Positions 8,456 through 17,023 of a stretch of 39,446 bases of DNA are shown here, piece after piece (positions within the stretch are counted from its first letter, which is position 1; each line of letters starts with the position of its first letter). The stretch comes from Chryseobacterium candidae. Its GTDB lineage: Bacteria > Bacteroidota > Bacteroidia > Flavobacteriales > Weeksellaceae. Both the position numbers and the translations under genes were made by a program. Under the pieces are notes generated by a model. The model was not told where the DNA came from and ran no database searches. It was given only the letters and a program-made list of their open reading frames with translations. The stretch is taken from NCBI RefSeq assembly GCF_004916905.1, contig NZ_SDLV01000007.1, positions 1-39,446 of the forward strand, in the 5' to 3' direction.

Positions 8456-10036
8456 TTAATCGTGAAGATTGTTGTTCTTATTTTTAAGATAAAATAATCC
8501 GATAATCAAACATACTCCTGCAACTCCAATCGGGTACCAGAGTCCTTCCAGATACCATGTCTCGTGGCCCGCTTCTTTTCCTGTAGTCACCAGATAAGTA
8601 GCCACTGCCGGAAGAAGTCCTCCAAATACTCCGTTTCCGATGTGATAAGGTAATGACATTGAGGTATAACGGATTCTCACAGGGAACATTTCAACAAGGA
8701 AAGCAGCGATAGGCCCGTAAACCATTGTCACAAAGATCACTTGAATGAATACAAGGAATACCAGATACCATTTGGTGTCGTCACTTAATTGTAAACTTTG
8801 AGAAACTTTGGCTTCTTCAGGTTTTCCGTCTTTCATAACAACTCCTGAGGGAGACCAGTGAACGATGCTGTCTTTTTTAATTAAAGTTCCATCTGTATAA
8901 AGAGTTTCTTTGTGAAAAGTTATTAAACTGTCTGTTGCGATATCGTTGTGGATCTTTGCCGTTCTTTTTTCTGTAATTCCATTCGCAGCAACTGTTTTAT
9001 TTTCAAGGTTTACACTTTTAAACATGCTGTCGTAAATAGGTCTGTAAGCTAAAATAGCGATCAGCATTCCGGTCATCATTACAGCTTTTCTTCCGATTTT
9101 ATCAGAAAGCCACCCGAAGAATACAAAGAAAGGAGTTCCTAAAAACAAAGCGGTAGCCATGAGTGAATCTACCTGTGCAGATTCCACATTCATAACTTTT
9201 TGAAGGAAACTCATTGCATAGAACTGACCTGTATACCAGATCACCCCTTGTCCCATGGCAGCCCCGAATAAAGCCAATAGTACAAACTTGAAATTGTATT
9301 TATTTCCGAAACTTTCTTTTAAAGGGTTTTTGGAAGTTTTACCTTCACTTTTAGCCTTAGCAAAAAGAGGAGATTCTTTCATATTCTTTCTGATAATGTA
9401 GGATACAGCCACCATTAAAATGGAAATCCAGAAAGGAACTCTCCATCCCCAGGTATCAAATTCTTCTGCCGAAAGAGTTGTTTTGGTGATCAGAATAACG
9501 ATTAATGAAATGAAAAGTCCGGCTGTTGCTGTAGTCTGGATCCATGAGGTCCAGTAACCTCTTCGGTGAGGTTGGGCATATTCTGCTACATACGTAGCCG
9601 CACCTCCGTATTCACCTCCTAAAGCAAGCCCCTGAAGTAATCTTAAAATTAAAACTAAAACCGGTGCCAGAAATCCAATAGTTTCATAGCTTGGAATACA
9701 TCCGATCAGGAAAGTGGAAAATCCCATAATCAGTAATGTAACCAGGAAAGTATATTTTCTTCCGATAAGATCTCCCAGTCTTCCGAAAAATAATGCTCCG
9801 AAAGGTCTTACCACAAATCCGGCGGCAAAAGTAGCCAGGGTGGATAAAAATGCTGCGGTAGGATTATCCGCAGGGAAAAATTTGGTCGCTAAAACAACGG
9901 CTAAACTCCCGAAGATGTAAAAGTCGTACCATTCTATTAATGTTCCGAGTGATGAGGCAGTGATCACGCTCCAGATGGTGCGGTTTTTCTGCCTGTCGGT
10001 CATATTTTCGTAGCTTTCGTGATGATTTTCGCTCAT
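8456..10036 (-). CDS. MHS-family MFS transporter (metabolite:proton symporter)
   Basis: A 526-residue major facilitator with twelve expected spans. The MFS signature GRLGDLIGRK is at residues 85-94, its second-half echo is SDKIGRK near 311-317, and RLLQGLALGGEYGGA near 132-146 is typical of the metabolite:H+ symporter (MHS) group that includes KgtP and ProP. MHS proteins are usually about 430-460 residues. The extra length is a hydrophilic insert of about 90 residues at 332-422, between spans near the middle of the second half and probably periplasmic. Upstream lies an outer-membrane porin; downstream are a symporter-type sensor kinase and acyl-CoA ligases, so a short organic acid such as acetate, propionate or a dicarboxylate is a fair guess at substrate. 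Confidence 0.92.
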   Translation of the reverse strand: MSENHHESYENMTDRQKNRTIWSVITASSLGTLIEWYDFYIFGSLAVVLATKFFPADNPTAAFLSTLATFAAGFVVRPFGALFFGRLGDLIGRKYTFLVTLLIMGFSTFLIGCIPSYETIGFLAPVLVLILRLLQGLALGGEYGGAATYVAEYAQPHRRGYWTSWIQTTATAGLFISLIVILITKTTLSAEEFDTWGWRVPFWISILMVAVSYIIRKNMKESPLFAKAKSEGKTSKNPLKESFGNKYNFKFVLLALFGAAMGQGVIWYTGQFYAMSFLQKVMNVESAQVDSLMATALFLGTPFFVFFGWLSDKIGRKAVMMTGMLIAILAYRPIYDSMFKSVNLENKTVAANGITEKRTAKIHNDIATDSLITFHKETLYTDGTLIKKDSIVHWSPSGVVMKDGKPEEAKVSQSLQLSDDTKWYLVFLVFIQVIFVTMVYGPIAAFLVEMFPVRIRYTSMSLPYHIGNGVFGGLLPAVATYLVTTGKEAGHETWYLEGLWYPIGVAGVCLIIGLFYLKNKNNNLHD

Positions 10037-10140
10037 ATTGATTAGTTTTTGATGTTAGTAGAATAGGATGTTAATTTGATTTTTTTAACCATTAAGGGCT
10101 TTAAATAATTAAGTTTAATGCTTTGGGGCTATTTCAAAAG

Positions 10141-10224
10141 TGTCATTCTGAATGAAATGAAATGTAATGAAGAATCTCATGTGTGACTGGTTGTTAGTAA
10201 GATTCTTCCTTCGTCAGAATGACA
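10141..10224. repeat. TGTCATTCTGA inverted repeat, copy 1
   Basis: TGTCATTCTGA at 10141-10151 is mirrored by TCAGAATGACA at 10214-10224; inner parts (GAAGAATC and GATTCTTC) also pair. The same 11-bp arms occur at 16805-16851, and a decayed half-copy lies near 31062. This is the widespread TGTCATTCTGA...GAAGAATCT type of Bacteroidota intergenic palindrome. It sits between the porin and symporter genes and could form a transcript hairpin. Confidence 0.85.
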
Positions 10225-10301
10225 AGAGTCAAATTATTTGAATTTTGGGAATGTATCCCTAATTCATCTTACAATCTTTATTATTCTTAATGGTTTAAGT
10301 C

Positions 10302-11681
10302 TTACAAATAGATTTGAAACTGTACGATAAATTCTCCTTTTGAAGAAGGGCTTTCCGTAGGGTTCGTATAAACCGGTCTTGTTGAATATTGTGTTGTTAT
10401 TTTAGCATGATGCCCATCTATAAACCAGTTGGCTCCGACATCAAACTGGGATGAAGATTTATCAAAAGCCTCAAAACTTTTGTGCGTATAAGCCGCGAAA
10501 GGCTGTATTCTGATTTTTGGCTTTTCTGCCTGGCTTGGTAATAGCAAACCAGCCTGTGCGTAGATAATATTACCTGTCCCGATGGTTGGCTGTAGATTTC
10601 CCGGTCCCGCAATGGCTTTATTGCCGATGAAATTAGGATCTGATGCTCCGATGTTCATCGTTCCCAGATTTCTTACATAATTCGGTCCGAAATTGTAATT
10701 ATAATATCCGGCATAGGCAGAAACGGCCATTTTGTTTTTTGCTTCGCCCAAAGGAATATCCGCAAAAGCATCTACTGCAAAAAGAGTGATATCATGCTTT
10801 TCAATGTTTGAATTGACAGAAGTTCTTGTTCCGTCAGCCTGATGATAAAAGCCGGCACCTACGTTGAATACTTTTTTTGTTCCAAGGTAAGATCCTACTT
10901 TAAAAGGAAGGGTATTGGACTCTTCATCCAGAAATTGATACTCAACATATCCCGCTTTTGAGAAACTGGGATTTCCGTTATTGTCCACTGCCACGGCTTT
11001 TGCAGGATCTGTTACATTCACAGGAATAAGATCTGTAGCGAAGGGTTTGTTTAAGCTGAAACGATATTCCAGTTTTCCATACTTTCCTTTAGCAAACATT
11101 CCGAGCTGTCTTGCAAACTGATCTGAGTTATCGATTAAAGGCCATGAAAAAACAGGAGAATCTAATGTAAGGAAATTAAGCGTGGATGCCATAGTCATTC
11201 GGGAAAGTCCCATGTAATAATGAAGCCCTGCCCCTAAAGATAAACTGAATTTTCCTGCTTCTCCAGGTAAAATAACTGCATATTCATTCCAGGCATCATG
11301 AAAAAATAGCTGCGTTTTCTTTCCGTTGCCATAACCTCCTGTGCCTGAAGTACCTGAAGCACCGCCATTAATAAAAGTCTGATTATTAATACCGAAATGG
11401 AGTAGAATCATATATCTTTTTGAGATCTGTGCATAGGCTAAAGCACGTAATCTTCTGTTTCCCAGACTCCATGAATTATCGGTGGGTTCACCGCCTACCA
11501 TAGTTCCGGGGTTCATGGAAGTATTTCTTACCCAAAACTGGTCCCATAAAATAAATCTGACGAATTTATCACCGTTGGGGTTGAGGTTGAGTTTTAAGCC
11601 ACTGCCATAATCAGGAGAACCTTGTGAGTATACGGAACTGCTGATTAAAGCTAATCCAATGAATGTAAGTAATTTCTTCAT
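10302..11681 (-). CDS. Outer-membrane porin
   Basis: A 459-residue protein with signal peptide MKKLLTFIGLALISSSVYSQ. The rest alternates short amphipathic strands with Gly/Asn-rich turns and ends in an aromatic/hydrophobic strand (EFIVQFQIYL), as expected for an outer-membrane beta-barrel that ends in its last strand. The N-terminal part FVRFILWDQFWVRNTSMNPG is typical of a group of flavobacterial porins found beside MHS symporters. It probably lets the same small acid through the outer membrane that the downstream symporter carries across the inner one. No specific substrate residues can be named. The 265-bp spacer before the symporter gene holds a palindromic repeat. Confidence 0.88.
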   Translation of the reverse strand: MKKLLTFIGLALISSSVYSQGSPDYGSGLKLNLNPNGDKFVRFILWDQFWVRNTSMNPGTMVGGEPTDNSWSLGNRRLRALAYAQISKRYMILLHFGINNQTFINGGASGTSGTGGYGNGKKTQLFFHDAWNEYAVILPGEAGKFSLSLGAGLHYYMGLSRMTMASTLNFLTLDSPVFSWPLIDNSDQFARQLGMFAKGKYGKLEYRFSLNKPFATDLIPVNVTDPAKAVAVDNNGNPSFSKAGYVEYQFLDEESNTLPFKVGSYLGTKKVFNVGAGFYHQADGTRTSVNSNIEKHDITLFAVDAFADIPLGEAKNKMAVSAYAGYYNYNFGPNYVRNLGTMNIGASDPNFIGNKAIAGPGNLQPTIGTGNIIYAQAGLLLPSQAEKPKIRIQPFAAYTHKSFEAFDKSSSQFDVGANWFIDGHHAKITTQYSTRPVYTNPTESPSSKGEFIVQFQIYL

Positions 11682-11918
11682 AAATTATCAATTTTTGGCG
11701 TTGTTTTTTGTGAATACCAAATTGTAATTAATAATTTATTTATGAAAATTTAATATATATTAGTGGTAATAGTATAGTTATTATTTTCCAAACTTTCGGA
11801 CTTCAGGCTATGGAGTTTTAATATAAATGATTCAAGTGGTTGATATTTAATGTTATATTAAATCTTGTACCTTGTATTTCGCATCCTGTAATCCGAAACC
11901 TCGCCTCATGCACTACGC
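11682..11918. other. Spacer with low-complexity, repeat-like tract
   Basis: Very AT-rich upstream region of the porin. Near 11866-11905 the stretch TCTTGTACCTTGTATTTCGC followed by ATCCTGTAATCCG resembles degenerate intergenic tracts seen in related genomes (from memory). No gene or clean promoter box was found. Confidence 0.35.
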
Positions 11919-12335
11919 TTACTTCTTAAACCGCTCCCATTTAATCAGCATATACTTATCTGCGAATTGGGTAATGATAATTCCTGAGTTTTTAATGTTT
12001 TCTTCCTGCGCGATATATTCAATGAGTTCGTTTTGCTTTAATATTTTATAAACAGGATGGAATTCAGAATGGGGAGGCCTTGTGATATTGTATTTTTTGA
12101 TCCATGAACTTATGGTAACGTGTGAAACGCCGATAATTCTTTCAATTTCACGGTAGCTTAGGCCCTCCAAATATAGCTGAAGTGCTTTGGTGACATAGTA
12201 ATCGTCAATTTGTTTTCCCAGTTTTTTAACGGTAAAATAATATTGACAGTCTTTGCAGTGGAAGCGCTGTTTTTCATTGATGATGCCGCTTTTTACCACT
12301 TTGATGCTCTTACATTTTGGGCAGGTATTTTCCAT
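11919..12335 (-). CDS. InsA-like zinc-ribbon / helix-turn-helix protein, possible domesticated regulator
   Basis: A 138-residue protein whose first half matches the IS1 InsA layout. It has a four-cysteine zinc ribbon (Cys5, Cys8, Cys27, Cys30) ending in CKDCQYYFT, then a helix-turn-helix (GLSYREIERIIGVSHVTISSWIKKY). The remaining 45 residues are unrelated to a transposase catalytic domain, and no InsB/DDE frame or terminal inverted repeats lie nearby. The gene is divergent from the arginine operon and 160 bp from it, with a pair of 14-bp direct repeats in its own promoter region. This arrangement suggests a transposase-derived DNA-binding regulator, perhaps controlling itself and the arginine genes. 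That role is inference; a decayed IS fragment is the alternative. Confidence 0.8.
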   Translation of the reverse strand: MENTCPKCKSIKVVKSGIINEKQRFHCKDCQYYFTVKKLGKQIDDYYVTKALQLYLEGLSYREIERIIGVSHVTISSWIKKYNITRPPHSEFHPVYKILKQNELIEYIAQEENIKNSGIIITQFADKYMLIKWERFKK

Positions 12336-12347
12336 AACTATATTATT

Positions 12348-12380
12348 TTAGCAAATATATAATAAATTAGCAAATGTATA
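12348..12380. promoter_or_regulatory. Two 14-bp direct repeats, candidate operator and -7 boxes
   Basis: TTAGCAAATATATA (12348-12361) and TTAGCAAATGTATA (12367-12380) differ at one base and are 19 bp apart start to start, close to two helical turns. On the minus strand each contains a perfect TAnnTTTG box (TATATTTG and TACATTTG); the proximal one lies about 17 bp before the start of the InsA-like gene. They could be tandem promoters or sites for self-control. Confidence 0.55.
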
Positions 12381-12442
12381 TTTTTCAATAAAGATAATTT
12401 TACCTGTTTAAAATTTTAAAACAAAAAAAATATCTTTTTTAT

Positions 12443-12474
12443 TTGGATTTAAAAGAAATTATATTTTAAATTTG
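12443..12474 (+). promoter_or_regulatory. Promoter of the arginine operon
   Basis: TTG at 12443-12445 and TAAATTTG at 12467-12474, 21 bp apart, fit the Bacteroidota primary-sigma consensus. A start near 12480 would leave a leader of only about 16 nt before the GNAT gene. Confidence 0.75.
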
Positions 12475-12495
12475 CCAAAAAATTTAGATAAATAA

Positions 12496-13161
12496 ATGGA
12501 AATAGAAATTTCCTCATGCGAACATCTAATGTATGTGAGTGAAATACAGCAGGAAATGTACGATTCTGCACAGCGTAGAGGAACGGGTATCGCAAAACGT
12601 TCTATAGAATATTTGAGTAAGAAGATTTCAGAGGGCAATGCTGTGGTAGCCACTGAAAACGGTGAGTGGGTAGGTTTCTGTTATATAGAGACCTGGTCAC
12701 ATGGGAAGTTTGTGGCTAATTCGGGGCTGATTGTGTCACCGAAATTCAGGAACGGGGGAGTGGCAACTCAGATCAAGCAGAAAGTTTTCCAGTTATCTAG
12801 AGACAAATATCCGGATGCGAAAGTATTTGGATTAACAACAGGTTTGGCAGTGATGAAAATTAATAGTGATTTGGGATATAAACCAGTGATCTATTCTGAA
12901 CTGACTCAGGATGAAGAATTCTGGAACGGATGCAAGAACTGTGTGAACTATGAAATTTTAATGATGAAGGAACGCAAAAACTGTTTGTGTACAGCGATGC
13001 TGTTTGTTCCGGAAAACGATAAAAAAAAAGAGGAGGTAGTGAATAATCTGCCTGAAAATAAATATGATGGGATGATTCAGAAAGATTTTGATAAATTCCA
13101 TGTGACCATTAATAAAAATAAAAAGAGTCCAGATGAAAAAGAAAGTCATCTTAGCGTTTAG
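12496..13161 (+). CDS. GNAT acyltransferase, likely first enzyme of arginine synthesis
   Basis: A 221-residue GNAT-fold protein. The acyl-CoA-binding loop is in IVSPKFRNGGVATQIKQKV (residues 79-97). After the fold comes a cysteine cluster, Cys146-x-x-Cys149 and Cys163-x-Cys165, that could bind metal. The gene heads the arginine operon and overlaps argG by 29 bp, so the two are translationally coupled. The operon contains no argA or argJ, so this protein is the natural candidate to acylate glutamate from acetyl-CoA or succinyl-CoA; to my recollection a GNAT protein has been linked to this step in other Bacteroidota. The acyl group is uncertain (see the ArgF' entry). The basic, lysine-rich C-terminal tail is encoded by the overlap with argG. 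Confidence 0.85.
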   Translation: MEIEISSCEHLMYVSEIQQEMYDSAQRRGTGIAKRSIEYLSKKISEGNAVVATENGEWVGFCYIETWSHGKFVANSGLIVSPKFRNGGVATQIKQKVFQLSRDKYPDAKVFGLTTGLAVMKINSDLGYKPVIYSELTQDEEFWNGCKNCVNYEILMMKERKNCLCTAMLFVPENDKKKEEVVNNLPENKYDGMIQKDFDKFHVTINKNKKSPDEKESHLSV

Positions 13162-14329
13162 CGGAGGTTTGGATACTTCCTACTGTGCTAAGTATCTTAG
13201 TGAAACACTAGGGTATGATGTGTATGCCGTTACTGTAAATACCGGAGGTTTTTCAAAAGAAGAGGAAAAAGAGTTGGAGAGAAAAGCCTTAAACCTTGGA
13301 GTAAAGGAATACAGGTGCGTAGACGCTCAGGAAGATTACTACAATTCATGTGTGAAGTATTTGATTTTCGGGAATGTGTTAAAAAATAATACTTATCCTT
13401 TATCTGTAAGTGCTGAGCGTACTATTCAGGCACAGGAAATTGCAAAATACGCCATTGAAGTACAGGCAGATGCTATTGCTCACGGAAGTACAGGAGCGGG
13501 AAATGATCAGGTTCGTTTTGATCTGATCTTCCAGGTGATGTGTCCGGATATTGAAATCATTACGCCCATTCGTGATATGGCTTTGTCCCGTGAGGAAGAA
13601 ATTGAGTTTTTAAAAGATCACGGCTATGACATGGAATTCCAGAAGGCTCAGTATTCCGTAAATAAAGGGCTTTGGGGAACTTCTGTAGGAGGAAAGGAAA
13701 CTTTAACGTCAAGAAATTACCTTCCGGAAGAAGCTTTTCCGTCTCAAATCAAAGAAACTCAGCCTTCAGAACTTGAGATTGAGTTTAAAAACGGAGAAGT
13801 GGTAGGAGTGAACGGAAAAAGCTTTGAACATTCTGTATATGCCATTCAAAAAATAGAAGAATTAGCTTCAGCGTATGGAATTGGCCGTGATATTCATGTG
13901 GGAGACACTATTGTTGGGATTAAAGGACGAGTGGGATTTGAAGCAGCTGCCGCATCAGTGATCATCAAAGCACATCATTTATTAGAAAAACATACGCTTT
14001 CAAAATATCAGCAAATGATGAAGTCGCAGTTATCCGACTGGTACGGAAACTGGCTGCATGAAGCACTTTTCTTAGATCCTGTGATGAGAAATATTGAGTC
14101 TTTCTTGGTAGATTCTCAGAAAACAGTAACGGGGAAGGTATTTGTAACCCTTCATCCATACAGATTTATTCTTAACGGAATTGAATCTGATCATGATCTG
14201 ATGTCCGACAAATTCGGAAGCTATGGAGAAGCGAACAGAGCATGGACGGGAGATGACGTAAAAGGATATACAAAAATTGTCAGCAACTCTTTAAATATAT
14301 ACCATCAGATTAATCAAAATATCAACTAG
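13133..14329 (+). CDS. argG: Argininosuccinate synthase
   Basis: Joins citrulline and aspartate with ATP cleavage to form argininosuccinate, the penultimate step of arginine synthesis. The 398 residues match the family. The N-terminal PP-loop (LAFSGGLDTSYCAKYL, residues about 7-22) binds ATP, and HGSTGAGNDQVRFD is the conserved segment that contacts citrulline and aspartate. The start is the ATG inside the end of the GNAT gene, and the protein reads from its first residue into the PP-loop (MKKKVILAFSGG), which supports it. argC follows after 52 bp. Identification is certain. Confidence 0.98.
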   Translation: MKKKVILAFSGGLDTSYCAKYLSETLGYDVYAVTVNTGGFSKEEEKELERKALNLGVKEYRCVDAQEDYYNSCVKYLIFGNVLKNNTYPLSVSAERTIQAQEIAKYAIEVQADAIAHGSTGAGNDQVRFDLIFQVMCPDIEIITPIRDMALSREEEIEFLKDHGYDMEFQKAQYSVNKGLWGTSVGGKETLTSRNYLPEEAFPSQIKETQPSELEIEFKNGEVVGVNGKSFEHSVYAIQKIEELASAYGIGRDIHVGDTIVGIKGRVGFEAAAASVIIKAHHLLEKHTLSKYQQMMKSQLSDWYGNWLHEALFLDPVMRNIESFLVDSQKTVTGKVFVTLHPYRFILNGIESDHDLMSDKFGSYGEANRAWTGDDVKGYTKIVSNSLNIYHQINQNIN

Positions 14330-14381
14330 TTCCGAAGGGACGATGTAATGAAAGACAGAACAAAATGCTGTCAGAATCAAA

Positions 14382-15347
14382 ATGAAGAAAACAGTAGGAA
14401 TCATTGGTGCCAACGGTTATACAGGAAGTGAGCTGATACGCTTACTGGCTTTTCATCCCCATGTGACATTGAGTTTTTTATATAGCCGTTCAAATTCGGG
14501 AACAAAAATTTCAGATCTGTACCCGGATTTAACGACGGTTTGTGAAATGGTTTTGACTGATAAACCTGAAGATGTAGATATTCTTTTTCTGTGTCTTCCG
14601 CATAAAGAAAGTGAAAACTGGTTAACTCAGAATCCTGTCAAAGATGAAACGCTGGTGGTTGATCTCGGAAACGATTTCCGTTTAGAAGGAAGTTTCGGAA
14701 ACAGAGATTTTATCTACGGATTGCCGGAAATCAATAAAAAACAACTGACGGGTGCGAAAAGTATTGCCAATCCAGGATGTTTTGCAACGGCGATTCAATT
14801 GGCTTTGCTGCCATTAGCAGAAAAAGGAATGTTGCATGAAGTCTTTACTACAGGGATTACAGGTTCTACAGGAGCCGGACAGTCTTTGCAGGCAACCACT
14901 CATTTTACCTGGAGAAATGATAATGTTTCAGCTTATAAAACATTAACTCATCAACATGTCGATGAGATTTTGCAACAGCTGATTTCATTCAACAATAAAG
15001 AAGTAAACCTGAATTTTGTTCCATGGAGAGGAGATTTTGCAAGAGGAATTTTTACAAGTTCCACCATGAAGACAGATTGGGAGCTGGAGGAAATAGAAAA
15101 ATTATATCAGGATTTTTATGCAGAGGAGCCTTTTGTTACCGTAAACAGGAAGGCGGTTGATTTAAAGCAGGTTGTCAATACCAATCGCTGTGTGATTCAG
15201 ATCGAAAAGACTGGGAATGTTGTCGTTATTCACTCAGCGATTGACAATTTGTTAAAAGGTGCTTCAGGACAGGCGGTACAGAATATGAATCTGGCCATGA
15301 ACTGGGATGAAAATGCAGGACTGAATTTGAAGCCAATAGCCTTCTAA
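14382..15347 (+). CDS. argC: N-acyl-gamma-glutamyl-phosphate reductase
   Basis: Reduces N-acylglutamyl phosphate to the semialdehyde with NADPH, the third step of the pathway. The 321-residue protein opens with the nucleotide-binding GIIGANGYTGSELIRLL (residues 6-22) and has the catalytic Cys133 in ANPGCFATAIQL. The later segment TGSTGAGQS is the phosphate-binding region. The enzyme family accepts N-acetyl substrates in most bacteria; the succinyl version is expected where ArgF' is of the succinylornithine type. A 261-bp repeat-filled spacer follows before argD, unusual inside an operon. Confidence 0.97.
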   Translation: MKKTVGIIGANGYTGSELIRLLAFHPHVTLSFLYSRSNSGTKISDLYPDLTTVCEMVLTDKPEDVDILFLCLPHKESENWLTQNPVKDETLVVDLGNDFRLEGSFGNRDFIYGLPEINKKQLTGAKSIANPGCFATAIQLALLPLAEKGMLHEVFTTGITGSTGAGQSLQATTHFTWRNDNVSAYKTLTHQHVDEILQQLISFNNKEVNLNFVPWRGDFARGIFTSSTMKTDWELEEIEKLYQDFYAEEPFVTVNRKAVDLKQVVNTNRCVIQIEKTGNVVVIHSAIDNLLKGASGQAVQNMNLAMNWDENAGLNLKPIAF

Positions 15348-15379
15348 ATTGACAATAAATAATTGAGAATTTTAAACAA

Positions 15380-15595
15380 GAAGTAAATCCGACTTAGGAA
15401 AATGGAGCGTTAAGAAAATTAATTCTATGAACGTTAAGAAAATTCTACTGTTCGAAATGCGAGGAAAATAAAGAACCGAAGAACCAATTTGGATTTCGCA
15501 CAAGTTTTAGAATTTTTAGAGAATAGAACTAATTTTTAGCGGAAGTTTCCAGGTCTTGAACTTTTGTTTCTTTTGTTTCAAGACAAAAGAAAGAT
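15380..15595. repeat. Repeat-type spacer between argC and argD, ending in a hairpin
   Basis: The stretch contains two copies of GTTAAGAAAATT about 35 bp apart (near 15409 and 15432). It ends in TCTTTTGT (15569-15576) paired with ACAAAAGA (15583-15590), an AT-rich 8-bp hairpin. The closing part (GCGGAAGTTTCCAGGTCTTG and TTTTGTTTCAAGACAAAAG) resembles an intergenic element that recurs in flavobacterial genomes (from memory). No coding frame is convincing here. Confidence 0.6.
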
Positions 15596-15608
15596 AAAAA
15601 AACAAAAA

Positions 15609-16748
15609 ATGAATTTATTCAACGTATATCCATTATTCAACATCAATCCGGTAAAAGCTCAGGGATCATTTCTTTGGGATGATAAAGGGGAACAATATCT
15701 TGATTTTTACGGAGGTCATGCTGTGATTTCTATCGGGCATAACCACCCGCATTATCAGAATAAGCTGAAAGATCAGCTGGAAAAAATTTCCTTTTATTCT
15801 AATTCTGTTCAGAATGAATTACAGACTGAGCTGGCAGAAAAGCTGGGGAAACTTTCTGGACATGAAGATTATAACCTTTTCTTATGCAATTCCGGAGCGG
15901 AAGCCAATGAAAATGCTTTGAAACTGGCTTCATTCCATAACGGGAAAAGCAAGGTGCTTTATTTCTCTGGTTCATTCCATGGAAGAACTTCAGCTGCGGT
16001 TTCAGTGACTGATAATCCTAAAATTGTAGCTCCTGTTAACTTTTCAGAAAGATTCATCAGATCAGAATGGAATGATGTACAACAGCTTGAAGAAACCTTT
16101 GAGAAGTTTGGAAGTGAAATCTCTTCCGTTATCATTGAAGGAATTCAGGGAGTAGGCGGAATTATGATTCCAACACCGGAATTTTTATCCAAAATCAAAG
16201 AACTGTGTGAAAAATATGATGCTGTTCTTATTTTGGATGAAGTGCAGTCCGGATATGGAAGAAGCGGATATTTCTTTGCCCATCAGGAATTTGGTGTAGA
16301 AGCGGATATTATTACGACTGCAAAAGGAATGGGGAACGGATTTCCTGTTGGTGGAGTTTTGATACATCCTAAGTTTCAGGCGAGCAATGGTTTGCTGGGA
16401 ACTACATTCGGAGGAAATCATCTTGCCTGCGCTGCTTCAATTGCTGTGCTGGACGTGATGAAAGATGAAAATCTTATCGAAAACGCTCAGAAGATGGGCG
16501 AATATATTGAAAATGAAATTAAAGATTTACCACATATTACATCCATCCGAAGGAAAGGATTGATGATCGGAATAGAACTCGACAGAGACTGTTCGGAAAT
16601 AAGGAAAAGCTTATTGTTTGATCATCATATTTTCACAGGAAACTCGAATGATAAAACAGTATTAAGGATTCTTCCTGCACTCAATATCAAAAAAGAGGAA
16701 ACGGATCTTTTCATCAATGCTTTGAAAGCAGTATTGGGAAATATCTAA
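15609..16748 (+). CDS. argD: Acetylornithine (or succinylornithine) aminotransferase
   Basis: A pyridoxal-phosphate class III aminotransferase that converts N-acylglutamate semialdehyde to N-acylornithine. The start is taken as the ATG at 15609 (MNLFNVYPLFNINPV), giving 379 residues; an in-frame TTG 45 bp further up lies inside a repeat hairpin. CNSGAEANENALKLA (residues 93-107) binds the cofactor phosphate, LILDEVQSGYGRSG holds the Asp that contacts the pyridine nitrogen, and Lys239 in TTAKGMGNGFPVGG forms the Schiff base. The length is slightly shorter than the common 390-405 but complete. Identification is secure. Confidence 0.96.
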   Translation: MNLFNVYPLFNINPVKAQGSFLWDDKGEQYLDFYGGHAVISIGHNHPHYQNKLKDQLEKISFYSNSVQNELQTELAEKLGKLSGHEDYNLFLCNSGAEANENALKLASFHNGKSKVLYFSGSFHGRTSAAVSVTDNPKIVAPVNFSERFIRSEWNDVQQLEETFEKFGSEISSVIIEGIQGVGGIMIPTPEFLSKIKELCEKYDAVLILDEVQSGYGRSGYFFAHQEFGVEADIITTAKGMGNGFPVGGVLIHPKFQASNGLLGTTFGGNHLACAASIAVLDVMKDENLIENAQKMGEYIENEIKDLPHITSIRRKGLMIGIELDRDCSEIRKSLLFDHHIFTGNSNDKTVLRILPALNIKKEETDLFINALKAVLGNI

Positions 16749-16804
16749 GGGTTGAAGAACAAAGCTGCAAAAGGGTTAAAAAACTTAAAATAGTACACAA
16801 TACC

Positions 16805-16851
16805 TGTCATTCTGAATGTAACGAAGTGGAGTGAAGAATCTCAGAATGACA
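16805..16851. repeat. TGTCATTCTGA inverted repeat, copy 2
   Basis: TGTCATTCTGA (16805-16815) and TCAGAATGACA (16841-16851) are exact inverted arms of the same family as 10141-10224. The copy lies between argD and argF'. A second small inversion, AACGGAA and TTCCGTT, follows near 16878-16920. Confidence 0.85.
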
Positions 16852-17023
16852 AAACAACCGTCAATTGCTGAGTGAAACGTCCTTGCGAACGGAAAAAACA
16901 TCAGTGAAAAGCGTTCCGTTATTGCGTTAAAACTCTCAAAAATGTGTAAACAAAATCTTTAAAATCAATTTAAAATGAAATGGATATTCCATTTGTCCAT
17001 TGAAAAAAAATAGAAAATACCAA

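Noticed and set aside
11919..12335. Active IS1 element
   Set aside because: There is no InsB frame, no frameshift window and no terminal inverted repeats around the gene.
13965..14159. tRNA or other structural RNA gene in the argG region or elsewhere in the window
   Set aside because: No cloverleaf with a T-loop GTTCGA-type motif in the right setting was recognised; the sequences are coding.
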